Shown here piece after piece: positions 47,888 through 60,137 of a stretch of DNA of 64,000 nucleotides. Within the stretch, counting starts at the first letter, position 1. Every line of letters begins with the position of its first letter. The translations under genes were made by a program, and so were the position numbers. The notes beneath the pieces were generated by a model. The model did not search any database and was not told the DNA's origin. It worked only from the letters and a program-made list of their open reading frames with translations. This DNA is from Mortierella sp. BCC40632 (Eukaryota > Mortierellomycota > Mortierellomycetes > Mortierellales > Mortierellaceae), in the NCBI GenBank assembly GCA_011634665.1, contig WAEK01000005.1:612001-676000 (forward strand), given 5' to 3'.

Positions 47888-49738
47888 ATGGCTCCGTCGT
47901 CGTCTCCGCTTTCCCTTTCCCTTTCCCTTTCCCATTCCCTTTCCCTTTCCTTTTCTTCTTCATCCTCCTCCTCTTCTTCTTCTCCATCCTCTTCTTCTTC
48001 TTCTTCTTCTTCTTCTTCTTCTTCTTCTTTTCCTTTTCTTCCGAAAATCCTCTCCTTGTCCTCTTCCATAAATCATCTTCTCTCGTCAGCACCCTTCATC
48101 ATCATCATAAATCTCTCCATCGGCTTATCTCTCTCATCATCATCATCTCGGCTCCCCGCACGCGCCGCCCTCCCCTCTCCTCACACCACAACCCTCTCTC
48201 CCTCCTCCTCCTCCTCCTCCTCCTCCTCCTCCTCTTCCTCCTCTTCCTCTACCAACCCACTCCTCCTTCTCCCCCAGTCCACCTCTGTCCCGCTCTCTCT
48301 TCTCACCACCGACAAGAACATCCTCAACAACAACGACAACGACATCCCCTCTTCCTTCTCTCATCTCATCCCTGACTCTGATTCTGATTCTGGTTCACCA
48401 CTCCCTCCCGTCATCCTTCCTACCAACAACCTCGACCAACTTCTCGTCAAGCGTCAAAACCCATCGCCCACCATCGCTTCTCCCTCATCCACTATCAACT
48501 CTCGTTCAAGGACTTCTTCCGCCAAGGCCACTTCCACAGGAAGCAACACTCGCACTTCAACCACCATGTCCTCGCCTACAACGACCATCCCCGCCACCAC
48601 GCCCGACTCCAAGGGCGACATGGCTCTCTTTGGAAAACCTTCGGTCGTGGGTGCCTACAACTTGACCTCGGGCATCTTGATCTACTCGGCCTTTATGCTC
48701 GTCTTTGTTGTCACTATCGGTTCCGCCACCTGGCAGCGTGCCCGGTACAGAAACCAGTTCCGTCAACATCAACAACGTGCAATGGAAGGCGGTCGAGTCG
48801 CTGCAGGCGCCAAGGGTTCCAAGGGCGGTCACGGAGCCTCGGGCACAGGCGCTGCAGGCGGACGCGGAGGTGAAGACGAGGCCAACGACGCGCTCTCCAA
48901 GCAGGCCTCGATTAGCAAACGAGCTCTGATGAAGGATGTGGGTCAGGGACGATCCTTCGAAGAACGTGAAATGGCCAATTCTCTCGGTCAGAACGGTGGT
49001 GTCCGTTTTGGAGAGGCTGGTCACCAAGGCTCGGGTAATACAAACGGCGGCACTGGTCGTACAGGTGGAATGAAGAAATCTCCAGCACGCTCTCAACAAC
49101 AACAGGATGCTCATGGATATGAGATGAATGCGTACTACCAACAGGATAATCATGATACCACGGATTATAGTCGTCCACCCTTGACAGAGTCGACAGATCC
49201 TTATTATTCTTCAGGAAGCTCGAATGGGGGAAATGGGTACCTGGATCAGGCCGAGGATTATTATGGCAGCAGTGGCACACCTCAGAAACCCAAGGCAGCC
49301 TATCAACAACATCATCACACCGGGTCCACGGGTTCGAATGGTCAGTCCTCACATGGGTATGGGATGCAACGGTCTAATTCAAGTCGGATGCCTCAAGCCG
49401 ATATCTATGATGGCAACAATGTCTACCGGAGCAATTCAGGTCGTCGAGCCAACGGTAGTTCACCCAATCTTGCAAGAACTGGTTCAGGTGGACCAAGGAC
49501 GACGACGACTCAAGGAGGGTTGGACCGGTCTGGATCTGGGCATTCAGATCATGGCATGTCAAGGAATGGTAGCAGTGCCAGCAGTGCCCGGACGCGTGTT
49601 GCCCCAAGTCCTACACAGACGCATCCTGCGCCCATTGTACGATCTAATAGTGCAAGACTACCACCCTCGATGCGTGTGGCAACCCCTCAGCCTTCGAATC
49701 TTGGCCAGCATTCTTCTTCGAACAACTATTACATGTAA
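47888..49738 (+). CDS. Ser-rich single-pass membrane protein, unknown function
   Basis: Single exon, 616 aa, family not recognised. The first 190 residues are Ser/Leu/Pro low complexity, with poly-Ser tracts at about 23-50 and 105-123 encoded by TCT/TCC microsatellites. A dibasic Kex2-like site (LLVKRQN, about residue 186) follows, then a Ser/Thr-rich stem. One strong membrane helix (SGILIYSAFMLVFVVTIG, about 260-280) is next, stop-transfer RARYR, then a long cytosolic Gly/Ser/Gln/Tyr-rich disordered tail ending SSSNNYYM. The architecture resembles fungal wall-sensor or SKG6/Axl2-like single-pass proteins, but no conserved domain is visible. The hydrophobic segments before the stem make the exact N-terminus uncertain; an internal ATG at 48566 would give a shorter protein starting in the stem. 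Coding potential is supported by biased codon-level composition after 48400 and by an intact frame of 1.85 kb. Confidence 0.75.
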   Translation: MAPSSSPLSLSLSLSHSLSLSFSSSSSSSSSSPSSSSSSSSSSSSSSFPFLPKILSLSSSINHLLSSAPFIIIINLSIGLSLSSSSSRLPARAALPSPHTTTLSPSSSSSSSSSSSSSSSSTNPLLLLPQSTSVPLSLLTTDKNILNNNDNDIPSSFSHLIPDSDSDSGSPLPPVILPTNNLDQLLVKRQNPSPTIASPSSTINSRSRTSSAKATSTGSNTRTSTTMSSPTTTIPATTPDSKGDMALFGKPSVVGAYNLTSGILIYSAFMLVFVVTIGSATWQRARYRNQFRQHQQRAMEGGRVAAGAKGSKGGHGASGTGAAGGRGGEDEANDALSKQASISKRALMKDVGQGRSFEEREMANSLGQNGGVRFGEAGHQGSGNTNGGTGRTGGMKKSPARSQQQQDAHGYEMNAYYQQDNHDTTDYSRPPLTESTDPYYSSGSSNGGNGYLDQAEDYYGSSGTPQKPKAAYQQHHHTGSTGSNGQSSHGYGMQRSNSSRMPQADIYDGNNVYRSNSGRRANGSSPNLARTGSGGPRTTTTQGGLDRSGSGHSDHGMSRNGSSASSARTRVAPSPTQTHPAPIVRSNSARLPPSMRVATPQPSNLGQHSSSNNYYM

Positions 49739-51366
49739 AAAAAAGAGAGAGAGAGAGAGAGAGAGAAGTGTCCTTTTTCTCGCCCCCCCCACCAGCCAGC
49801 TGGATAGACAGAGGAGTATTGAACAGGAGGTTATCAACAAGAACCAGTATTGCTAGCGCTCTTTCTGAAGAGAGAAAGAGAGAGAGAGAGGCGAACAAGT
49901 GAGGAAGAAGAAGAAAAAAAATTGTCTAATCCCTACCACCTTCAACCAGCCACCACAAACCCGCCAGCCCTCCTATTCTTTGTTTCTTTTTTCTTTTCTT
50001 TTCTTTTACCATAGTTATTATTATTATTGCTGTTGTTTTTTTCTTTTCTCTTTCTCTCTCTTCTTACTGTCCATCGATCTCGTCTCGACGATTCCCAGGA
50101 GAGGGTAATCTCCCCACCACCACCATTCAACTATATATTATTCGCATTTAGCCCTTTGGCAGTGTTTCTTTCTTTTTTTTTCTTTCTTTTTTTTCTTGTT
50201 CTTGTTAGCTACAATAGTTAGGTTAGTTTGTGTGTACTTGATCCTAGACGGAAGCCAAATAGAGTTTTGAAAAAAAAAAAAAAAAATGTTTGTTTTTTTT
50301 TTTTTTCAATCATGGAGGCATGAAAGAGCACCGCATGCATAAAGTAGAGAGGCCAAAAAGAGTACAGGGGAGAGAAAGAGAGAAAGAGAGGAAGAGGAAG
50401 AGAGGCCGTGGTTAGGATAGAAATAAAGCTAGGGGTAAAGGAATGGGTAAGAACAGGAGGTGAAGTAGGAGTACGAGGAAGGGGAGGAAGAAGAAGAGGA
50501 GGCCGAAACCATGCAAATGCAAAAGCTCTAGGGGAGTAGAAAGACTGGACTATTTTATTTTATTTTATTTTATTTTTTTGATCTCCCATTTTGTGAGAAA
50601 CCTCTGATAAATTTGATTCTTTTTAAGCCGATCCACCAATCCAATCAATCCAAAAAAAAAAAAAAAAAAAAAAAAATAGATCAAGAGTGGCGAAGCGAAA
50701 GATCAAATATATCTTTCGAACTTGTACCTGGAGAGAGAGACGAGGGAGGGGGGGGCTCCTTCACATAATGGCTCACTATCTTACACATACTCTCTTCCTC
50801 CTCCTCCCCCCTACCCCTACCCCTATTCTTGTATCTCTTGAACCGACAAGCTACTTTATAGGTTTGCGTATTTTTTTTAATTTTTTTTTTATTCTTGCCC
50901 ATGCTGATTAGTGGTCTTTTAGACAGTGAAAAAGAAAGAAAGTAAGTAAGAAAGAAAAATAGATAGTAATAGTGGTAGTGGTAGTAGTAGTAGTAGTGGT
51001 GGTAGTAGTAGTTATCGTTATTGAATAAAGGTAGTTAATACCCCCCTTTTGAGGGGTGGGGTGGGGCGGGAGAGAAAGAAGAAAGAGAGAAAGAGAAAAA
51101 AAATAAAAAAGATAGAGAAAAGAAGAGGGGGAGTGTGTGAAGAGAAGAGCAATGCGGACTAAATTAAAGCTCATGTTCACCATACAAAAAAAAAAGGGGG
51201 GAAAAAAAAAAATAAAAAAAAAGGTAAAGGCGCATGGTATATTTGGGATTGTTTGGGAAAAAATAAAAAAAACATCAAAAAGAAAAGAAAGAAAAGAAAA
51301 GAAAGAAAGGGAAAAAATTTGTTTTAGGGGGGGGGGGAAGAAAGAGAGAGAAAAAAGTGGAGACTT
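49739..51366. other. Convergent 3' region, purine/pyrimidine tracts
   Basis: 1.6 kb with no gene seen. GA runs directly follow the upstream stop. Others: A/T runs at 50271-50286, 50293-50306 and 50652-50676; a TTTTA tandem (50551-50577); a GTA/GTG trinucleotide array (about 50967-51012); many A runs at 51185-51320. Likely holds the 3' UTRs of both convergent genes. Confidence 0.5.
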
Positions 51367-54300
51367 TCATTTTTGTTCCATCTTTTGTCCTTCCTCCTTC
51401 TCCTTCCTTCCTTCGTTCCTTCCAGACTCTAAATCTGCCCGAGGACACAGCCGCGGGTTCTTTTTGCTCCGCTCATAGGCATCCACTATCGTCGCCAAGT
51501 GCTAAAAGTAAAAAAAAAAAAAGATTAGCAAGATTTTTAAAACAAAAAACAACAACAAAAAAAAAAGATGCGAAAAACATACCAGAATAATGGCCCAGTC
51601 ATCAGATCCAACAACTCCCCCTAAAAGATCTCGGACTACCATCTCTTCTTCTTCCGTCAACGTCGGCATCATCTCAGTACTCGTCACAGACTTGTCCAAG
51701 TCCAGAGTCAACCCTTCTGGACCTTTCGAATCTTTTTCTTTTCCTTCCTCTCCCTCTTCCTGCATCAATAGAGCCTGCCCAGATTCTTCTTCCTCCCCTT
51801 TAGAGACTCTTGACTCTTGGTCAGGTCCATCTTTACCTGGACCACCCACCGTCGTCGTTCCTGGCGTCGATCCTAGCAGCGGGGCCATGGCAGTATTCGC
51901 CTTGTCTCGTCCAAGATGACTGCTACCACCAGTAGGTTCGCTTCCCATCAACGAACTTGGATTCCATCTTCCAGTCGAATCCATCGACATGCGTCGGTTC
52001 GACGCGGTCGAGACAGGTCCTCGACCTTGCTTGGCTCGACCTGCACCCTCCTCCAACAAAAGCGGTGGCAATGGTGGCAAAGGTGGCAATGGATGATTCG
52101 TGTGGCCCCCAAGACGACCTGTCACCACAGGAGACATGGATCCACTCTCAATCCCTCCAAATGTCTCTTGAGAAGTCTCATACTCGGTTGCACTCTCTCT
52201 TTCCAGTTCTCGTGTGTTGTAGCTACCGGCAGTGTAGGTAGAGCTTCGGACACTACCTCTCGGTCGTTGTGAACGGGTCGAGTTGGCCAGTCGATCGTAC
52301 TCACTATCATCGACCTCAGATCGTGTCTCCCCTGGGGTCTCGACACCCTTCTTTTCCTCTGCTCCGACTCCTGTCGAATCCACAGCTGCGTTGATCGTAG
52401 TGGCGGTAGTCGAGGCACTCTTTTTAGGCTGAACCAGAGCCGTCGTTGTTGTCATGGTGCCTGACAAAGATGGGACAGACCCTTTGCGTTGTCGATTGCT
52501 GCCAGTCATGGAAAAGGACGTTGTAATGGTTGGAGAGGTGATCCTGGATCCATTGGCGGATGAAACTCGGCTACTGTTCATACTACTGGGACCACTACCA
52601 CCACTGCTTCCACTACCATGACTATGTCCATTATGAGAAAGCGAGTTGGGACTCGCCAGCCCTACTCCAGTCACACCCGCAGACGTGCAGGTAGCCGGCA
52701 ATGAGATCGATGATGGCGATGACAAGGACAAGGACAATTCCTTGCTACTTTTGGAAGAAGGAAGCATGAGCGAGCAAGTGGAAGAGGTCGGCTCCTGTGC
52801 TGCAATCTCTTCCAGCGTTAGAGGGACCTCAGTGACAGTGGCCGAAGGCGAGGTCATGGTAGGTCCTGATCCTTCAGTGGTCGAAGATTGAACAGTCGCA
52901 GACACAGTGGCCGCAGCATCCTTGGCAGCCGCATCGGCAGCCGCGACCAAGGCCTTGGTAATGTTGGTCAAGTCAATGTTGGTCTGCGATTGTGACTGGA
53001 AGAGGGTTTGCATAGGCGTTGTGCGTGAGGGTGGAGGCGGTGGTCCTTGGTTAGGGGACATGATGGCCGAGGCGGTGGATATGGCGAGAGGTGACTGGAC
53101 CAAGAGTGCTGGCTCGATCACTGTCGCCGTAGATTCATTCCCTTCCTTCTCTTCCTCTTCCTCCTCAGTAGAAGGAGTCATTGACGAGCTGGGTTGATCG
53201 ATTGGTTCAGTATCCAGAACAGTCTCCTGTGGGTCTGATACTGGATCTTCTGTCCATATTCCAAGTCCTGTACTCTCACTCGAGATTGGTCGAACTCTGG
53301 CACCTTTCTGCTCATGGTAATTGTCTTGTACAGGCGAGTGCTTTTCCTGGGCGTCTTCTCCGTCTTCCACTTGTGGCTCATCGTGGATAACGGGACTCTT
53401 TTGCTCGTCTTCCTGAACTCCATGTTCGTCATCATCCTCATTCTCATCCTCTTCTTCCTCACCAGCAGCAACGCCTTCTTGGAGTCGATTTCGTCTCTTC
53501 TTTTTCGACTTGAACCATGCTTTGGCCTTGGCCCGCGTAGATCCTCTTCGTTTTACTTCTTTACTCCAATTCGAATCCGAAAGATCTCGACTGTGGCGTG
53601 GGCTCCGTGTTGGTCCAGATAAAAATCCAGCCTCGCTCGTTTTGGCAGGCTCAGGTCCCATACTTGGTCCTGGACTACTGCCTCCCTTCATCTTGGAACC
53701 ATTCGTTGGTCCAGGGTGCGTGTCCGAGCCAGGAGTGGTTGCAGCCCCGCTGAGACTAGTCATGGACGAGGAGTGACCAAAGGACATGGCTCGAAGTGCT
53801 CCCGCCAAACTACGGAAAGTAGCTGAATGTGGAGGGGACAGCGAACCTGCATTCGAACCAGACGAAGGGGTTCTCGAAAGTGCTGTTGTCGCCGTTCCAG
53901 AGAGGGGTGGGGATTCAGGGGATCCAGTTTTTGATCCATGCTTTGACTTGGATTCTTTTTCTTTGTGCTCCAGGTCACTTGATTTTGAAAAGGATTTGTA
54001 GATGGAGAGAGGTCGCTTGGGTTTGAGTTTCCGAAGACTTCCTCCACTTCCACTGTTGCTGTTCTTGCGGCTCAACAATGGAGCAAGCGCCTGTGCCAGA
54101 TCTCCAGCATGACCCTTCTCGACTTTGGAGCCATTGCTATCAAGTCTTTTGTCTGCTTTTTCATCCATTTGGTCAGGAGAATTGGCTCCTTCCTGTCCTG
54201 ACTTTTTCTCCTCCTGGTCCTTTTCTTTTTCGTCCACATTTGTGTAATCTGGCATCTCTGGCTCACGACCACTTTCACTGTCACTACTACTTCCACTGCT

Positions 54301-56865
54301 ACTTCCCTCGATGGGCTTGGCGAGCTTCTCTCCGTTGGTCTCGTACCGCTCAAAAGTCGATTTCCGATCTCGATCTCGATCTCGTTCCCTATCCCGTTCC
54401 TTTTCTCGTTCCTTGGCTTCCCGGGTTCGGTTTGGACTCGCATGATGTCGGAGATAGCTTCCTGAAGAGAGTCTCGAACGTCGATGCTCGTGTGCTGAGG
54501 GTGAATGAGACAGTGATGATGATGGCTGTTGCTTGGGTGACGCCTGCGAGGATGACTGTTGTTGCTGTAGTTGTTGTAGTTGTTGTTGCTGCTGCTGCTT
54601 CTGTTGTTGTTGTTGGGGTCCAGGACTCGACCGTCCACTGTTACCACCTCTGCGTCGTCGACCAGAGGAAGACCCTTCCAAGTTTGAGTTTGACTCGGAT
54701 CGACCAAAGGCTGCCAATGCAGGGTCGATCATCGCCGCACTCTTTGCACTCCAATACTCAAACCACTTCTTCCACTTTCGCATCCCTTGCGATGTCGTGT
54801 ACTGCAAAGGACCTCCACCAAGAGCCGATTCATCTTCGGACCCATCATTTGTTCCAGAGGGTAATCGGCCTTGTTCATAGACAAAAGGTCGGAATCCATC
54901 CGTGTGATGCCGTCGTATACGGCCCCCTGCATTGACACTCGTGTGAGTCTTTGTGCTGTTGCTGCCGCTGTGGCTTCTGGTTTGTTTCTCATTGGCGCCC
55001 TTGCCCGGCATATATCTCTCTGCATCGGATGATTCATGCGAGGACAAGGACATGGACCGAGTGTTGGGGGGTTTGGAGAACAAGGTCGAGCCCAAATTGC
55101 CAGGGGACGGATATGTGGATGTATTTCTCCGTGCTCCTCGATGATTCCCTCCCGTCTTGACTCCTGATTTGTTACTCGACGCCCGAGAACTCCTAAAGTT
55201 ATTCTGGTAGGAGAATGCCTCGCCATCGTCCGAGGCTCCACTAGAGTTGAGGGACTGTACACCAGGGTGGCAGAGCAGACCTCCCTGGAAGAGCCTTCCA
55301 TGACAGACCAAATGATAGTACAGAAACGACTTGAGCAGGATTTCAAACAATTTGCTGTCCACAAAGGCCAAGAACGAAGTGTCCTCTGTAAAGACAGTCA
55401 TGTTTCTGAAGATCGATTCGAGCAAGATCCCATCTTCGTATTGACGTCCATTCACCCACGTAAAGGTGTCATAGTCCAAGATACAGACGTTACTCTCCAG
55501 AAACTTGGGATCAATCTTGCTCGAGTCAACACCAACCAACATGGGCTTTTCCATATCCTCCACTTTGAGTAGACCTGGACCCTGGAACCATGTCACGACC
55601 TGACGTTGATGCTCCAGCAGCTGTTCTTCTCGAGAGGGATAGCCCGCATGTGGGAGGAACATGGACAGGACAGCGATCAGGGTCCGGACCTTGGACTCAC
55701 TCTCTGTATGACCCATCACACAAAGTCTCTGGCCACTGAGGAGTGCAAATGCGAGATGTTTGGCCATTGTCGGGTCCTTTTGCAGCATATCCAAGACAAT
55801 GGTCGGGTAATAGGTTGCCTGGATCGTGGCTGGTCCAACCATCCCAAAACTGGCCCCACTCTGAGCAGACTGTCGATGCTGTTGGAGTCTTGTCAGAGGC
55901 GTTGGTCCATGTAGCGTGGTTTCGGCATGAGGTACGCCCGGACTAAACATCCATGGTGAATGTTCAGCAGATCCTCCAGGTGCGCTCATGTTGGCATTGC
56001 TGCCAACTCTGGATCCTGGTCCTGGTGTACTACCGCCTTTGGCATGATGGAGTGACTGCTGTTCGTGGTGCCACTCCGCCACGCGTGCTGACCGATCCAA
56101 GGGCATGATCGCAAAGGCTTCTCTCGTGGGCGTATCCGTGTGAGTCGCCATTCCTGTGGCGGCAGTGAAAAACGAAGCAGCGTCATCAAGAGAGTCATAT
56201 CCAGTCTCTTCATCGTCGGCGTCCTCTGCATCCATGGTTGGTTCTGTCCTTGATGGGGGTTCATTAACAGTGGCTGCGCCAGGTTGGACTCCAGAGGACG
56301 AAGGATCCTGTGGCTGTGTTGGTGACAATGCCTCGTGGACAGATTGACCTTCCTCCGATGGAGCGTTCGCAAGCGATATCCCTCTTAGTAACTCTACTAA
56401 CGGTACTGGTGTCTCTTGGTAGTGAGTTTGACGAGTTGTCATCCTATACGGGATTGTATCGTGGGAAAAAAAAACCAGGGATTAGCCAAGTCCTTTTGTT
56501 TGCTTTCCTTGGGAATGTAGATCAGATACGCACTAAAGTAAAGTAAAATAAAGGGTCTTCTAGTTACCTGTTGAAATCTGGGTTACGAAAATTCAGCATG
56601 AACCTATAAGGAGCGCGGAAAAAAAAGTAGAGGAGGGGTAGATTAGCTTTCTGATCACGTAAGCTGGTCAGGGACCACGGAAAAGAAAAGAAAGAAAGAA
56701 AGAAAGAAAGAAAGAAAAAAAGGTTCACCTTTGTCCAATGGTCAGACTAGAGGACGTTGGATCTATTGAAAAGAAAAAACAACAAAAAAAAGGTTTGTTC
56801 GTTTAGTAACATACCCTTGAAATCAACAATGCCCCTGTCCACTTTTAAGACTTGGGAGGATACAT

Positions 56866-56896
<31 letters not shown>

Positions 56897-59800
56897 GAAT
56901 ACATACGCATTCGCTTGATACTCTCGGTCGCCTCATCCAACAACTGCGAATCAGCCTGGAACTCTTTGAGGATATCCTTAATCTTTTTGATCCCCAAATG
57001 AAATTGAATCGAAGAATTCCAAACCATTGTCGCAATACACAGCTCTCGAAGCGGTCGAAACACAACTTCGTCTCGAAAGATCGGGTAGAGCGTCGTCACA
57101 TACTGGGCCTCATACTCGGGTGTCTCGTTCATGATACTGTCATATTCTGAGACGACAGAGTTTTTGCGGGACTGTTCCAATTGTTGAAGTCCAAGGATAT
57201 GGGGCAATGGCGCCGCAGAGAGCCCTTCGGCCATCAGATTCGGAGATCCCACAACATCCAAGATCCTCGACTGGGTCGATCCAGAGACATTTTGTGTCGA
57301 GGCTTTGTGGCGGATCTTGGGTGCTGGTCGCGGGGTCGCTCCTAAAAAGAGAGATGGGTCATTGGTGGGTCCTGCACGACTAGCCGCCAATTGAGCCAAG
57401 TTCTCGGATGAGGTCATGGGTGAGAGGTCCGAGAGGGGCGCACTCGTATGAGCTGGCTCTTGTCCGTCGTCCGGATGCCCCAACAAAGGCTGTCCATCGA
57501 TAGAATAGTGTTCGAGCATGCTGACGATCTGAGTCGCAGTCTCAATAGCATCCTTGATCGACTCTAGATCGGCCTTTTGTGCTTCACTCAGACCGTCCAG
57601 TGGTGCTGATTCTGGCTCGATGTGTTTGGCAAGATCCGAAGCCTCAGAAGAAGATCGTGTGATCGTGTCCTGACTAGTAGCCGTCGTTAGCTTTTGCTCT
57701 TCATGCTTGAGCAGCGCAGCCTCAGGTGCGGTGTCGGACTCAGTCGGCGATGAAGACACAGGGGGAGGCGTCGGTACAGTAGCAGCAATGGCAGTGGTAG
57801 TGGTGGTAGTGGAGGCAGCAGCGTCCTTGGATGGTGAATCCGATAGCAGATTGTTGGTATAGTAGAGATCCCGTAGTTTTTTGGTCAGATCCTGTCTGAA
57901 GAGGGTATAGTTTCCAGTCTTGAAATAAAGCGAAGCGCGACTGAATTTGTGGCGCATTTCCTCATAATGGGTTAGGATTTTGTGCGGGTCCCGGGTGACA
58001 TAGGACATGGCAAACGGGCGTACAAATCCTCTTGCATTGATGTCAAAGAGTGTAAAATGGTGGACCTAGAGAAACAAGAGTTGGCCGCGGCAAAAGTGCC
58101 ATGCATTGCGTGAGCGAGTGAAAAATATATATTTGAAAAAAAAAAAAAAAAAAACACCTCTCAAATGGCTGGAGAATGGTAGTCAGTAGTACTTACATAG
58201 GCCCAGTAACCTTTCTCAGCGTCGCTGATGTGGACTTCAATGTCTTCTGGGATATGAAATGCACCAGATCTAAAAAGATATGGGTCGCGGGAGGTGGAGG
58301 TGGGTAGGGGTAGTGGAGAAAAGGCGCGGCAAGGCAGCGATGCAGAATGACGGCATCCATAAGTAAACAGGGCACACACGCACACATACTCGCACACACA
58401 CACATCAAGTACACATTCACGCACAACATCACACATGCTGACGCTCGTTCATCCTCCCGCGCCTGCACTTTTTTTTGCCCCCTTCTCCTCTTGCCCAAGC
58501 GAGATCTACTCTGCAGAGCAGGCGATCAAGGTGTGCACCTGTTCGTTGTTCTTTGCCCGCATGAGGACGTGAAGCAACACCAGCAACATACAGGGGAAAC
58601 AAACCCGTTCTTTTTCACTCACACTCTTTTTTTTTTTTTTTCCTGCATATCCCCCCGTCGTCGTCCCTGAGCGCCAACAGCGCAACCAATCAAGACAGTT
58701 CTTTTCACTCTTTTCTCACTCTCTTTCTCTCTGTCCGGTCTGCCTGTTTGTCTGTCGTGTTGTTTTTCCCCCTTCTCTCTCTTTCTTTTTCTCTTTCTTT
58801 CTCTTTTTCTCTCTCTCTCTCCCTTTGTCCATAGTCCCCCAAACGTACCCTTCCCGGGCCTGATGATCGACTGAGGTGATCCGGAGCACAAACTCGTGCA
58901 CATCAAACATGGCTTCATCTGTTTCCCGATGGTCTTGAAGACTACCACTGTCCGGTCCAAGAGTACTGTCCGATGCTTCTTGTGCATGTTGACTCGATGA
59001 TTTCCCGCCTGTCGTAGGAGATCCCAATCCCAAGCCTGCATTGGTCGTCGTGGTCGTTGTTGTCGTTGATATTGCCGTCGATGCCAATGTTGTCGACTCC
59101 TGAGCCCTTTGCTTGTGTGACGCGTAAGAGTCGCGTGTCAGGTCCACGATGTTGTCAGGGATGGTCATCACGGCCCGTGGACCTTCAACCTCTGAGAATT
59201 CAGAGATGAGTACAAAGTCTGGCATGCTGGCCCGTTTCTTGGGGTACCACCAACAGAGTGAGGGTGGGTCGAGCAAAAGACTAGGTTGGGGTGAAGGTGC
59301 AGGTGGTTGCGGTCGTGCTTGGAACGAAAAGGAACTACTACGATGGCTAGACACAGGGGTCTCTCCTGCACTTGTTCCTCCACCTATTCCTCCTCCGCCT
59401 CCTCCTCCTCCTATTGCTCCACCACCTCCTCCACTGCCACTCACACTACTACTACCACTTCCTCCTCCTGGCCCCCCTCCTGGCGGTGATCGTAATCCAC
59501 TGCTCATTGACTCGCTTGCCAATCTTGAGGCCACAAATGGTCTAGAGTTACCTGTAGTGGCCCCCAGCATGGGCGAGTTAGTCTCTGAGGACGAACCTAC
59601 GGCAGATATCCGTGGGAGATTCCGAAGACCAAGTCCTGTCGTTGTTGCTGTCGTTGTTGCTGTCGTTGCTGCAGCTGCTGTTACTGCTGTTGCTGCTGTA
59701 GTAGTTGATGATGTTGATATGGTCGTGCCTGCACTGATTCCTGCGCCTGCGCCAAGTCCTGTTGCTGTTCCAGCTCCAGTGATGGAAGTATCCATCTCAA

Positions 59801-60137
59801 GTCCAACCGAGTTCAAACTGATGTGTGGAGTCGAGGCGGATCGAGGCATGACCTGTAAAGAGTTCAAGGCTGGAGAAGTAGAGCCCTGAGAGGTCGATAA
59901 TCGACCCGAGGAAGAGGAAGGAGCTGTGGGCTGGTGGGGCAAAGGCGCGTTCGAAGCCTCGACAGGACCTGTGAAGGAAAGAGAAGAGGAAGAAGTGGAA
60001 GAGACAGGTGGATGGGTAGGTGGATGGGAAGGTGGCGGTAGCGGCGGCGAGAGAATAGGAGGTGATGCATATCCAGCCGAGTCTAGCTCTTCAAAGGTAT
60101 TGTCGAGTGAATCGGTCATGGGCGTCCAGGCAAACAT
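51367..60137 (-). CDS. SMCR8: SMCR8-like DENN-family protein, 2528 aa
   Basis: SMCR8 forms, with C9orf72 and WDR41, a longin/DENN complex with Arf/Rab GAP activity in autophagy and lysosome control (known from animals). Seven exons: 58849-60137, 58197-58269, 56907-58065, 56729-56762, 56568-56603, 51583-56443, 51367-51501. Total 7587 nt, frame kept at every join. A Ser/Thr/Gly-rich N-terminus (1-310) precedes the longin start DFVLISEFSEVEGPRAVMTI. Then RITSVDHQAREG, the YVHHFTLFDINARGFVRPF block made by exons 2 and 3, and FSRASLYFKTGN. These align closely with animal SMCR8 rather than folliculin. A DENN-like block lies at about 1075-1250 (ESKVRTLIAVLSMFLP, TFTWVNGRQYEDG). About 1200 disordered residues (Q-, RD-, Ser- and acid-rich) follow, then a short helical C-terminus. 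Animal SMCR8 is about 940 aa, so this one is greatly expanded. An upstream exon before 60149 is possible. Confidence 0.85.

Noticed and set aside
50159..50175. CAGTGTTTCTTTC, similar to the MITE terminus
   Set aside because: No partner inverted repeat or flanking duplication was found; it continues into a T-rich tract.
59149..59889. 246-codon plus-strand frame rich in Pro/Val
   Set aside because: Antisense of the Gly/Thr/Ser-rich SMCR8 N-terminus; no independent support.
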